A stretch of DNA of 41,105 nt from CAZNNH01 sp964574335 (GTDB lineage: Bacteria; Acidobacteriota; Vicinamibacteria; Fen-336), in NCBI GenBank assembly GCA_964574335.1, contig CAZNNH010000040.1:1-41105 (forward strand). The letters are read 5' to 3'. The notes beneath the pieces were generated by a model. That model did not search any database. It was not told the origin of the DNA and saw only the letters and a list, made by a program, of their open reading frames with translations. Position numbers and translations under genes: made by a program. Positions 1-8,006 of this stretch are shown piece after piece; within the stretch, counting starts at the first letter, position 1, and each line of letters starts with the position of its first letter.

Positions 1-641
1 CTCCAGAACCCGTGGCGGGCGCTCAGCATCTCGATCCCGGCCCGGCAGGGGACCGTCCCGCCGGCATCGCCTCTGGGGTGCTCCGCCCAGACCACCCGGA
101 ATCGGGCGTCGTTTCCGGTCCCAGGCCCTCTCACGCGAAGCGAGGTCCCCGGCTCGAGCCATTCCTCGAGGAGGACCCCGGCACCACGATCGCTGATGTC
201 GATCGTCTCGGCGCGCAGCTTTCGGCCACGGCAGTCGATCTCCAGCGGGATCCTGACCAGGGTCCTCGGCCCCTGACGCCGTTCGTCCATCCCGAGACCC
301 ACCTCCCTGAGCCGCCGCTCGTACTCGTATGCCCAGAGCCCCGCCCCGGGGTCCACGCTCTGGAGCGCCAGACGGATGACCCGGCCCGGGACCGCTTTCT
401 CCACCCGAGCCCAGACCACGCGCAACCGGGCCGCGCGCCCGTTGGCCGGGTTGGTCGCCTCCAGCGTCGACCCGAGCGGGCACAGCCTGGGCGAGTGAAC
501 CAGGACGCCATCACGGCTGACCAGGGCCGTGTGCACCAGGAACCTCGATCCCTCGAAGACGATCTGAAGCGCGATCTCGAGAGCGAGACGGGGGCCATCG
601 GACCATCGCGACACCGCGGAGTGCCGCTCCCTCTCGCTCAC
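1..641 (-). CDS. PilZ-domain protein, 3' end beyond the window
   Basis: Read from a GTG at 641 (GGAGGAGGG seven bases upstream), the frame stays open for at least 213 codons to the left edge. The C-terminal half has the PilZ pattern: an Arg-rich stretch (DERRQGPRTLVRIPLEI) followed by DISDRG, matching the (D/N)xSxxG c-di-GMP motif. The N-terminal half (about residues 15-110) has the same beta-rich texture and may be a degenerate second PilZ-like domain. PilZ domains bind c-di-GMP and adjust motility, polysaccharide or transcriptional outputs; the output here is unknown. No signal peptide or membrane segment is seen, so it is probably cytosolic. The start is well supported; the C-terminus is not visible. 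Confidence 0.75.
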   Translation of the reverse strand, partial: MSERERHSAVSRWSDGPRLALEIALQIVFEGSRFLVHTALVSRDGVLVHSPRLCPLGSTLEATNPANGRAARLRVVWARVEKAVPGRVIRLALQSVDPGAGLWAYEYERRLREVGLGMDERRQGPRTLVRIPLEIDCRGRKLRAETIDISDRGAGVLLEEWLEPGTSLRVRGPGTGNDARFRVVWAEHPRGDAGGTVPCRAGIEMLSARHGFW

Positions 642-717
642 GCCGCGACCCTCCTCCGAGGATGCCGGGGGCTGGCGCCTGCCGCACCGACAGGCCGGGA
701 AGCCCCGGCACGAACAC

Positions 718-746
718 AAGATATACATAAACCGTCAATGCTTCAA
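718..746 (-). promoter_or_regulatory. Sigma70-type promoter for the PilZ gene
   Basis: On the minus strand TTGAAG (746-741) and TATCTT (723-718) are separated by 17 bases in an AT-rich island unusual for this window. Transcription would begin near 711, giving a leader of about 70 nt that contains a GC-rich hairpin (GCCGGG/CCCGGC, about 692-709) before the GTG at 641. Confidence 0.5.
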
Positions 747-781
747 GGGGCCGGCGAGGTGTGTGGGGCCGGACCGATCGG

Positions 782-1420
782 TCAGGCCTGGACGGCGAGC
801 GCCGTCAGCAGGACGCGCGCGCTCTCCAGAGTCTCATCGTCGAGCGTGGAGATGTCGTCGCGGGCCGCCAGCAGGCGTTCCCAGGCCCCCTCCTCGGAGG
901 CCGACTTGAGGCCCCGCCCGGACTGGAGCAGCGCCCGCATGGCGACCGGGAACCCGCGTCGGAGGACGAACAGACGCAGCCGGAAGCGCTCGGCGGTGGC
1001 GACCAGCAGGTGGTGGAGGAGCCCGGCTAGGCCCGCGATCCGGGAGAGCGACCGGAGCTGGAAGGCGTGGGGCCTCACCGGCGGCAGGGGCTCCATGGCG
1101 AAGACCAGCCGGGAGTAGAGCGAGAGCTTCTTGAGCAAGTCCATGCGGTCGGCCGTGGTGTAGGCGAGGAAGCCGTAGCCGATGTCGAGCAGACGCAGCG
1201 CCTCCTCGGTGGAGCGCTCGCGCGCCTGCAAGGCATCGGCGTACGTGGCCTGGGCCGCCTCCTGCTCGGCCAGGAACCGCTGGCGGAGCGTGGCGAAGGC
1301 CTGGTAGCCCTTGGCCGAGAGCACCATCTCCCACCGGGCATGCGCACGCTGCTCGTTGTTCAGGCCCACGACCGCCAGCAGGACGATCGTGGACGCCACG
1401 AGCAGCGCCGCGACTACCAC
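782..1420 (-). CDS. Membrane-anchored helical protein of unknown function
   Basis: A 212-residue protein. A hydrophobic N-terminal segment (about residues 1-22, VVVAALLVASTIVLLAVVG) acts as a signal anchor. It is followed by a Glu/Gln/Ala-rich, coiled-coil-prone region (about 45-95) and a mostly helical remainder with a second moderately hydrophobic stretch (LSRIAGLAGLLHHLLV). The probable GTG start overlaps the stop of the upstream seven-helix gene (GTGGTAG), implying translational coupling; no strong ribosome binding site is visible. I do not recognise the family. With the upstream regulator and seven-helix protein it forms a three-gene operon. A fusion to the preceding gene by frameshift is possible but less likely, because the preceding gene ends naturally after its last helix. 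Confidence 0.6.
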   Translation of the reverse strand: MVVAALLVASTIVLLAVVGLNNEQRAHARWEMVLSAKGYQAFATLRQRFLAEQEAAQATYADALQARERSTEEALRLLDIGYGFLAYTTADRMDLLKKLSLYSRLVFAMEPLPPVRPHAFQLRSLSRIAGLAGLLHHLLVATAERFRLRLFVLRRGFPVAMRALLQSGRGLKSASEEGAWERLLAARDDISTLDDETLESARVLLTALAVQA

Positions 1421-2109
1421 GACGCCCAGGGCTGGAGCCGGCGGGCCACCCACACGGGGTCCGGCACCGACAGGCGACGCCACGACGCCCGCGCCCAGAC
1501 ACAGACTGACGCCAGAGAGGCCGCCGGCGCCCACGGCGCGACGAGCGGGTAGGCCCGCGCGCCGAACTCGCCCAGCAGGGCAAAGGTGCTTCCCGCCGTC
1601 ACCAGGTACAGGGCCAAGCCGAGGAGAACATCGCGGTGGAACGGATGGAGGGGAACGGAGTAGTAGCCGGCCAGGCCGGCCAGACAGCACAGGAGCCACA
1701 CGGTGGCCAGGCTCGACAGCGGCGCCACCCGCCCCAGCCACTCGAGGTACGGCGCCCCCTGGATCGGGATCAGGTTGAGGGCCACGGCCGAGAGCCCGGA
1801 AACAACCATCAGCAAGGCCAAGAGCTGGGCCCGAGCGGTGCGCAGCACCTGAAAGGCCAGGCCACCGATCTCCATGACGATCAGCATCCGCATCGCCGCA
1901 AGCAACGCTTCCTTCTCGGTCCAGAAGGGCCGTCGGTAGAAGCGGTCCGGCCACAACACGACCAGCGAGTCGGCGCCGGCGATCAGCAGCAGGTAGATGG
2001 CGAACGCCCAGCTCAGCCGATACCGGCGCCGAACCACCAGGCCCATGAAGGCGAGGAGCAGGAGGGTGGTACCGGCAGTCGCGAAGTAGTAGAAGTGGGC
2101 GGGCAGCAC
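1414..2109 (-). CDS. Seven-transmembrane protein of unknown function
   Basis: A 231-residue integral membrane protein with about seven hydrophobic segments, for example FATAGTTLLLLAFMGLVV, LSWAFAIYLLLIAGADSLVV, MLIVMEIGGLAFQVL and LLALLMVVSGLSAVALNL. Positively charged loops lie between helices (VRRRYR, PDRFYRRPF). The GTG start at 2109 has AGAGGGGG eight bases upstream, and the previous stop is 14 bases before it. No kinase, GGDEF or transporter motif is visible, and I do not recognise the family. Position directly after a GAF-Fis regulator and before a membrane-anchored protein suggests a sensory or signalling module; that is inference from context. Confidence 0.65.
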   Translation of the reverse strand: MLPAHFYYFATAGTTLLLLAFMGLVVRRRYRLSWAFAIYLLLIAGADSLVVLWPDRFYRRPFWTEKEALLAAMRMLIVMEIGGLAFQVLRTARAQLLALLMVVSGLSAVALNLIPIQGAPYLEWLGRVAPLSSLATVWLLCCLAGLAGYYSVPLHPFHRDVLLGLALYLVTAGSTFALLGEFGARAYPLVAPWAPAASLASVCVWARASWRRLSVPDPVWVARRLQPWASW

Positions 2110-2123
2110 CGGCGGCGCCCCCT

Positions 2124-2726
2124 CTAGCCGCGGCTGCGCTTCAGCTTCTTCCGGGTGATCCCGTACTTGGCCAGCCGGCTGTAGACGGTCACCCGGGTGG
2201 TGCCGAGCTTGCGGGCAGCCATCGCCACGTTCCACTCGACCTCGTCGAGCACCGCGACGAGCTGCTCCCGGCCCGAGAGGCTCGCGCGCGGCGCCGGGAG
2301 CGCCTCGACGATGGGAACCTCGGTGGGCTGGGCTGACTCGATCTCGACGGCCACCCTCAAGAGGTTGTTGAGGGACTCGAGCACCGGCCGGCACGCCTCG
2401 AGCGAGAGGCCCCGCCGGCTCTCGAGGTAGAGCAGGCCGGCAGGGCTTCCGTCCTGGCCGATGGGCCACACCAGCGCCTGGGGCGTGGCCTGCGGCTCGC
2501 CCGAGCGAACGCGGGACTCGCGCCAGATCGTGGCCACCCCCTCAAGCCCATGTTGGTCGATACCGTCCGCCACCAACAGGGAGGGTTCCTCACCCTCAAT
2601 TCTAAAGACGGCGCCGGCATCGACGCGGGAACGGGCGATGGCCAGGCGCAGAACCTGCCGGGCGGCCGCCCGGGGGTCGTGCGCCACGATCCCGCGGATG
2701 GCCTCGTCCAGGAGAGAACTATCCAT
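2124..2726 (-). CDS. GAF-like domain transcriptional regulator with Fis-type HTH
   Basis: A 200-residue protein. The N-terminal two thirds looks like a small GAF domain (residues about 10-130; ARSRVDAGAVFRIEGEEPSL and ALVWPIGQDGSPAGLLYLES are GAF-like strands). The C-terminus is a Fis/HTH_8 DNA-binding domain (LVAVLDEVEWNVAMAARKLG, then TTRVTVYSRLAKYGI). It lacks the AAA+ domain of sigma54 activators, so it should act as a simple DNA-binding sensor. The ATG at 2726 was chosen because a consensus promoter sits just upstream and would start the mRNA at or next to this codon; an in-frame upstream start at 2774 would lie beyond that promoter. It heads an operon with two membrane-protein genes and is divergent from a small secreted-peptide gene. 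Confidence 0.75.
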   Translation of the reverse strand: MDSSLLDEAIRGIVAHDPRAAARQVLRLAIARSRVDAGAVFRIEGEEPSLLVADGIDQHGLEGVATIWRESRVRSGEPQATPQALVWPIGQDGSPAGLLYLESRRGLSLEACRPVLESLNNLLRVAVEIESAQPTEVPIVEALPAPRASLSGREQLVAVLDEVEWNVAMAARKLGTTRVTVYSRLAKYGITRKKLKRSRG

Positions 2727-2733
2727 ACTGCAT

Positions 2734-2761
2734 ATAGTAGCTGGCTCTGCCCAGATGTCAA
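2734..2761 (-). promoter_or_regulatory. Consensus promoter for a probably leaderless regulator gene
   Basis: On the minus strand TTGACA (2761-2756) and TACTAT (2739-2734) are separated by 16 bases. The expected transcription start (about 2727-2726) coincides with the ATG at 2726, and there is no Shine-Dalgarno sequence between, so the mRNA would be leaderless. Confidence 0.65.
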
Positions 2762-2813
2762 GTACAACCCGCAATTCTCCTGGGAAGATCTCGCTGTCAT
2801 GCTGTACACTTTG

Positions 2814-2840
2814 CGTAAAGCTCGCCAGGTGGGCTTTACG
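2814..2840. promoter_or_regulatory. Perfect 8-bp inverted repeat before the small-peptide gene
   Basis: CGTAAAGC (2814-2821) and GCTTTACG (2833-2840) are exact inverted copies 11 bases apart. The right arm abuts the GGAGG ribosome binding site (2841-2845) of the 47-residue peptide gene, and a -10-like TACACT lies at 2805-2810. It could be an operator at the transcription start or an RNA hairpin that masks or frames the ribosome binding site. The neighbouring GAF-Fis regulator is a natural candidate ligand. Confidence 0.55.
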
Positions 2841-2851
2841 GGAGGTGTAAT

Positions 2852-2995
2852 ATGTTGTTGAAGCTGGCTCTGCTCATGCTGATGCTGTGGAACGGCCCCG
2901 GCGACCGCGTTTCGTCCGAGTCGCGACGTCCACTCCTCATGCCGACGGAACAGCCCGTGATGCAGAGCAACTTGCCGCCGCCACCGCCGAAGTGA
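2852..2995 (+). CDS. Putative secreted 47-residue peptide with proline-rich tail
   Basis: ATG at 2852 is preceded by GGGAGGT with six bases of spacing, and codon use is typical of the window. The product starts with a short Lys and a hydrophobic run (MLLKLALLMLMLW) resembling a signal sequence. A polar middle follows (DRVSSESRRP), and it ends in LPPPPPK. There are no cysteines. I do not recognise it. It is transcribed divergently from a GAF-Fis regulator operon that also encodes a seven-helix membrane protein, and an exact inverted repeat precedes its ribosome binding site. A secreted signal peptide or a small membrane peptide are both possible; the link to the operon is inference. It is too short for most gene callers. 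Confidence 0.5.
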   Translation: MLLKLALLMLMLWNGPGDRVSSESRRPLLMPTEQPVMQSNLPPPPPK

Positions 2996-3059
2996 GGGCG
3001 GGTCGCGTGTGGCGGGCGGCCCTTCCCGGACGGAGCAACCGGACCGAGGGCCGCTCGCC

Positions 3060-5242
3060 TCACTGGCTCAGCATCTTCCAGAGAAAGGCGTAGGCATAGG
3101 CCCACATCCGGGCGCGCTGCTCGTTGTCGGCGNNNNNNNNNNNNNNNNNNNNNNNNNNNNNNNNNNNNNNNNNNNNNNNNNNNNNNNNNNNNNNNNNNNN
3201 NNNNNNNNNNNNNNNNNNNNNNNNNNNNNNNNCCAGAGAAAGGCGTAGGCATAGGCCCACATCCGGGCGCGCTGCTCGTTGTCGGCGGCCCCGGCGTGGC
3301 CCCCCTCGGTGTTCTCCCAGTACAGGACGTCGTGGCCCCGCTCGGTCATCCGGGCCACCATCTTGCGGGCGTGACCGGGGTGGACCCGGTCGTCGCGGGT
3401 GGAGGTGAAGAAGAACACCCGGGGATACCGGACGCCCGCCCGCACCATGTGGTAGGGGGACCACCTCTTCAGGAACTCCCAGTCCGCCGGGTCTTCGGGG
3501 TCGCCATACTCGGCGATCCAGCTCGCTCCCGCCAGCAGCTTGTGGTAGCGGCGCATGTCGAGCAGCGGCACCGACGAGACCACGCCGCGAAACAGCTCCG
3601 GCCGCTGCAGGAAGGCCACCGCCACCAGCAGGCCACCGTTCGACCCCCCCATGATCCCCAGGTGGGCGGGAGAGGTGATCCGGCGCCGCACCAGGTCCTC
3701 GGCCACCGCGATGAAGTCGTCGAAGGCCCGCTGGCGGTTCTCGCGCAACGCGGATTGGTGCCAGGTCGGCCCGAACTCGCCGCCGCCCCGGATGTTGGCC
3801 ACCACGTAGACCCCGCCGCGGGCCAGCCAGCCGGTGCCGACGACGCCGGAGTAGGCGGGCAGCTCCGGCACCTCGAAGCCGCCGTAGCCGTAGAGCAGGG
3901 TGGGAGACATCCCATCGGCGACGAAGCCCTGCGGCGTGACTACGAAGTAGGGGACGAGGGTGCCGTCGGGAGACGTGGCCTCGTATTGGGCCACTGCCAT
4001 CCCCGTGGTGTCGAACCAGGCCGGCGCTGTCTTGACCACCTCGGGTCGCGTGTCCGGCCCGACCAGGAGCAGCGACTCGGGGGTCAGGAAGTCGTCGTAG
4101 CTGAAGAACCAGTGGGAGGCGAACGGGCTCGCCGCCGCGAGGTCGACGGTGCCCAACCCCGGAAGCGCCAGCTCCCGGCGCGTCCACCGCCCCTCTTCAC
4201 GCTCCAGCCGGAAGAGTCGCCCGCGCACGTTGTCGAGGGTCTGGAGCAGCAGCTCGTCCCGGGTCCGCGCCACCGCGCCGAAGGCCACCCGCGCCTCGGG
4301 CTCGAAGAGGACCTCGAGCTCGCGAGAGCCGCGCAGAAAGGCGTTCAGGTCGACGGCGAGCAGCGCACCCGCCGGGTAGCGGTGACCCGCGACCGTCCAC
4401 TCCGAGCGAAGCCAGACCAGGAGCTGCTCCTCGAAGAAGCCTTGCAGGCTGGCGTCCTCGGGCAGGTCGAGCCGGACCAGGCGGCCCTCCAAGATCAGGT
4501 ACGTCACCGCCTTGAAGAACGCGGGGACCTGGACGACCAGGTCGTAGCGCCCCTCCGGGGTATGCAGGCTGTGGGCCGCCACCGTCACGTCCTCGGCCCG
4601 GCCCTCGAGGACGGTCGGCGCGGAATCGAGCGCCGTGCCCCGTCGCCACAGCTTGGCCAGCCGTGGATAGCCCGAGGTGGTCAGCGAGCCCTCGCCGAAG
4701 TCGGTGCCCACGAAGAGGTGGTCCCGGTCGCGCCAGCTCACCGAGGACTTGGCCTCGGGAAGGAAGAACCCGTCCTCGACGAAGCGCCCGGACGAGAGGT
4801 CCATCTCGCGGTAGACGACGGCGTCACCGCCACCGCGGGAAAGCGCGACCATGCAAAGCTCGCCGGCCGGGTCGAGGCAGGTGGCGCCCTTGAAGACCCA
4901 GCTCTCCCCCTCGTCGCGGGCCAAGGCGTCCAGGTCCAGCACCACCTCCCAGGCCGGCGCCTTGGAGCGATACGACTCGAGCCGGGTGCGTCTCCAGAGC
5001 CCTCGGACGTGCTCCTGGTCCTGCCAGTAGTTGTACAAGAAGCCCCCGCGGATGGCGACGCCGGGGATCTTCTCCTTGGAGTTATAGATGCGGCGGTTGT
5101 CGGCGAGGATCTGATCGAAGCTGGCGACCTGCTCGAGCTCGGCAACGGTGGCCGCGTTCCGTGCCTCGACCCAGGCGAGCGCCTCCGGGCCCTCGACCTC
5201 CTCGAGCCAACGGTACGGGTCGTCCGGCCCGGCGCCGCCCAT
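3060..5242 (-). CDS. Prolyl oligopeptidase (S9A), crossed by an assembly gap
   Basis: Serine peptidase that cleaves short peptides after proline. An N-terminal beta-propeller (about residues 50-400) gates an alpha/beta-hydrolase domain. The catalytic triad is visible: Ser534 in GGSNGG, Asp618 in RDDRV and His649 in EGGHAG. The start DDPYRWLE is typical of the family. No signal peptide is present, so it is probably cytosolic. The ATG at 5242 lies seven bases after the glycogen phosphorylase stop, suggesting co-transcription. Near the C-terminus a 100-N gap plus a 55-bp duplicated sequence interrupts the frame. Collapsing the duplication removes 155 nt, restores a single 675-codon frame and gives the natural end FLWKMLSQ at 3060. 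The gene is therefore intact biologically and damaged only in the scaffold. Confidence 0.9.
3078..3287. repeat. 55-bp exact direct duplication flanking the gap
   Basis: Bases 3078-3132 and 3233-3287 are identical and encode the same codons of the peptidase C-terminus (ADNEQRARMWAYAYAFLW). They are unmerged contig ends rather than a biological repeat. Exact 55-base overlap is what adjacent contigs of a k=55 de Bruijn graph share. Confidence 0.9.
3133..3232. other. Scaffold gap (100 Ns)
   Basis: Exactly 100 ambiguous bases, the conventional spacer for a gap of unknown size. Because the flanks overlap by 55 bases, the true gap length is almost certainly negative and no sequence is missing. Confidence 0.97.
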
Positions 5243-5249
5243 CAACAGC

Positions 5250-7736
5250 CTACGGCCGACCGCATCGCGGAGCCTCGGCCGCGTCCAGGTCGGCTGGGGT
5301 CGCCGACCAGATCTCGCTGGCGTACTGCCGGACGGTTCGGTCGCTGGAGAAGCGGCCCATCCGCGCCACCGTCAGGATCGACTTGCGGTTCCACTCGTCC
5401 TGCCGCACGTAGGCCTCGGACACCTGGCGCTGGCAGTCCACGTAGCTGCGGAAGTCGGCGCACAGGAAGTGCCGGTCGGGGCCGAGCAGCTCGTCCACGA
5501 TGGGACGGAACAGGTCGGGGCTGCCGGGCTCCAGCGAGGCGATCGTCTCGATCACGCGGCGCAGCTCGGGATCCTGCTCGACGAAGGCGCGGGGCGCGTA
5601 GCCGGAGCGGCGCAAGCTCTCGATCTCGTCGGCGGTCCGGCCGAAGATGAACAGGTTCTCGGCCCCCACCGCGTCCCGGATCTCGACGTTGGCGCCGTCG
5701 AGGGTCCCGATGGTGAGGGCACCGTTGAGGGCCGCCTTCATGTTGCCGGTCCCGGAGGCCTCGGTACCGGCGGTGGAGATCTGCTCGGACAGCTCACAGG
5801 CGGGCATGATGCGTTCGGCCAGAGAGACCGAGTAGTTGGGCAGGAACGACACCGTCAGCCAAGCACGCGCCCGCGGGTCGGCGTTGACCATCGACGCCAC
5901 GGAGTTGGCTAACTTGATGATCAGCTTGGCCATCACGTAGCTCGGGGCGGCCTTTCCGGCCAGCATCACCGCACGCGGTTGGGGCTCGTGAACGCCGTCC
6001 AGGATACGGTGGTAGAGGGCGATCACGTGGAGCAGGTTGAGGAGCTGGCGCTTGTACTCGTGGAGGCGCTTGACCTGGAAGTCGAAGAGCGACTCGGCGT
6101 CCAGCTCGACGTCCCGGAGCCCGGCGGTGGCGTCCAGGAAGCGTCGCTTGCCGGCGCGCTTGGTGGCGGCCCAGCGCTCGCGAAAGGCGGCGTCTTCGGC
6201 CAGCGGCTCGAGCTCCTGCAGGCGCTCCAGATCGGCGACCCATGAGTCGCCGATCGCTTCCGTGATCAGCCGGGACAGCGCCGGGTTGCAGTAGCGCAGC
6301 CAGCGCCGGGGCGTGATGCCGTTGGTCTTGTTGGTGAAGCGACCCGGGAAGAGCGCGTCGAAGTCCGGCATCACCGACTCGCGCAGGATCCGGGTGTGCA
6401 GCTCCGCCACGCCGTTCACGGCGTGGCTCCCCACGACCGCGAGGTGCGCCATCCGCACCGCGCCCTCGCTGACGATGGCCAGACGCTCGACGGCGGCCGG
6501 ATCGTCGGGGAACCGGCCGGCCAGCCGGCTCCGGAAGCCCCGGTCGATCTCCTGGATGATCTCGAGGTGGCGCGGGAGCAGCCGGCCCAGCAGGTCGTCC
6601 CCCCAGCACTCGAGCGCCTCGGGCAGGACGGTGTGGTTGGTGTAGCCGAAGACACGCTCCGAGAGGGAGAAGGCCCGCTCCCACGCCAGGCCGTGCTCGT
6701 CGACCAGCACCCGCATCAGCTCCGGGATTGCCAGCACCGGGTGGGTGTCGTTGAGCTGGATCGCCACCTTCTCGGGGAGCTGCTCCCAGGGGCGGGCGAC
6801 GTCGTGCTTGTGGAAGCGCCGGATCACGTCTTGCAGGGTGGCCGACACGAAGAAGTACTGCTGACGGAGACGCAGCTCCTTTCCGGCGTAGACGTCGTCC
6901 GGGGGGTAGAGAACCTTGGAGATGTTCTCGCTGTGGGTCTTGTCCTCCACCGCCCGGACGTAGTCGCCGCTGCTGAAGTGGCCCAGGTCGAACTCACGGC
7001 TCGACTTGGCCGACCACAGCCGCAGGGTGTTGACGACGTCGTTGCGGTAGCCGGGGATCGGCGTGTCGAAGGCCATGGCGTACACGTCCTGGGTGTCCAC
7101 CCACTCGACCCGGCCGCTCCCGCCGGGATGGGGACGGGTCCGGCCGAAGAAGCGCACCGGGAACAGGACGTCGGGACGCGCGATCTCCCAGGGGTTGCCG
7201 TAGCGCAGCCAGTTGTCCGGGGACTCCACCTGGAAGCCGTCCACGAAACGCTGGCGGAAGATCCCGTAGTCGTAGCGAATCCCGTAGCCGTAGAACGGCA
7301 GGCCCAGGGTGGCGGCCGAGTCGAGGAAGCAGGCCGCCAGCCGACCCAACCCGCCGTTGCCGAGGCCTGCGTCCCACTCCCGCGCCTCGAGGGCCTCCAG
7401 CTCGAAGCCCAGACGGGCCGAGGCCTCGCGATACGCCGGCTCGGCTCCCAGGTTCAGGATCCCGTTGCCGAGCGCCCGCCCCATCAGGAACTCCAGGGAG
7501 AGGTAGTAGACGCGCTTGACGTCGGCCCGGTAGTAGGCGTCCTGGGTCCGGAACCAGCGCTCCACCAAGCGGTCACGCACGGCGAAGGCCAGCGCCTGGT
7601 AGACGTCGAAGTCGGTGGCCGTGTACTGGTCCTTGGCCAGGGAGTAGCGCATCCGCTGGGCGAAGGACTCGACGATCCCATCGGCGTCGAGCCGGCCCGG
7701 GCGCGGGGTCGGGATGTGGAGCTCCCTCTCGGCCAA
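5250..7736 (-). CDS. glgP: Glycogen/maltodextrin phosphorylase (GT35)
   Basis: Releases glucose-1-phosphate from the non-reducing ends of glycogen using pyridoxal phosphate. At 828 residues it has normal length for the animal/enterobacterial-type family. Diagnostic stretches run in order: YYLSLEFLMGRAL, GLGNGGLGRLAACFLDS, PLP-lysine region EASGTGNMKAALNGALTIGT (Lys667) and GANVEI. The start is probably the TTG at 7736, since AGGAGG lies five bases upstream. The in-frame GTG at 7742 overlaps that Shine-Dalgarno sequence and is less likely. Cytosolic. The peptidase gene follows seven bases downstream. A second, distinct GT35 enzyme is encoded at 31672-33792, so the organism appears to divide alpha-glucan substrates between two phosphorylases. 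Confidence 0.95.
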   Translation of the reverse strand: MAERELHIPTPRPGRLDADGIVESFAQRMRYSLAKDQYTATDFDVYQALAFAVRDRLVERWFRTQDAYYRADVKRVYYLSLEFLMGRALGNGILNLGAEPAYREASARLGFELEALEAREWDAGLGNGGLGRLAACFLDSAATLGLPFYGYGIRYDYGIFRQRFVDGFQVESPDNWLRYGNPWEIARPDVLFPVRFFGRTRPHPGGSGRVEWVDTQDVYAMAFDTPIPGYRNDVVNTLRLWSAKSSREFDLGHFSSGDYVRAVEDKTHSENISKVLYPPDDVYAGKELRLRQQYFFVSATLQDVIRRFHKHDVARPWEQLPEKVAIQLNDTHPVLAIPELMRVLVDEHGLAWERAFSLSERVFGYTNHTVLPEALECWGDDLLGRLLPRHLEIIQEIDRGFRSRLAGRFPDDPAAVERLAIVSEGAVRMAHLAVVGSHAVNGVAELHTRILRESVMPDFDALFPGRFTNKTNGITPRRWLRYCNPALSRLITEAIGDSWVADLERLQELEPLAEDAAFRERWAATKRAGKRRFLDATAGLRDVELDAESLFDFQVKRLHEYKRQLLNLLHVIALYHRILDGVHEPQPRAVMLAGKAAPSYVMAKLIIKLANSVASMVNADPRARAWLTVSFLPNYSVSLAERIMPACELSEQISTAGTEASGTGNMKAALNGALTIGTLDGANVEIRDAVGAENLFIFGRTADEIESLRRSGYAPRAFVEQDPELRRVIETIASLEPGSPDLFRPIVDELLGPDRHFLCADFRSYVDCQRQVSEAYVRQDEWNRKSILTVARMGRFSSDRTVRQYASEIWSATPADLDAAEAPRCGRP

Positions 7737-7880
7737 GGACACCTCCTGAAACGTCGACGGCGCCGGGCCGTCGCGGGCGCTCAGGATGTCACGCGGCCGT
7801 CACCGCCGCAAGGCGCCGCTACGGGCCCGAGCGCCACCGCCAGCCCCTCTCCGGGAAGGGCGAACGCTCGGATCAGGAAC

Positions 7881-8006
7881 GTTCCGTCGCAGCACTCGAA
7901 GCTCCTCCCGCTCGGCGATCCCCTCGCGAAGCTCCGCTACCAGCTCCCCTGGGAGGTCGAGCTTGGCGGGGAGAGCGTCAAGTGCTACGAGCCGATCTCG
8001 CGGCGC
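7881..8006 (+). other. Coding-like relic in an otherwise empty intergenic stretch
   Basis: The 270 bases between the phosphorylase and BNR genes (7737-8006) hold no intact gene. From about 7881 the plus strand reads about 42 codons with the strong G/C third-position bias of real genes here (SKLLPLGDPLAKLRYQLPWE and onward), with no start codon or ribosome binding site. It may be the tail or fragment of a lost gene. The LPLGDPLAKL-like text faintly recalls N-termini of some IS5-type transposases, but the match is too weak to name. Confidence 0.25.

Noticed and set aside
12..1118. Long open plus-strand frame across the PilZ and membrane genes
   Set aside because: Its residues are Arg/Pro/Gly-rich with no domain; the minus-strand genes in the same place have ribosome binding sites and recognisable features.
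3078..3287. 55-bp repeat as a possible tandem duplication or mobile-element target duplication
   Set aside because: Its location exactly at both ends of a 100-N spacer and the frame restoration on collapse point to unmerged contig ends.
3296..5650. Open plus-strand frame of 784 codons
   Set aside because: It is antisense to prolyl oligopeptidase, whose full catalytic triad is visible on the minus strand.
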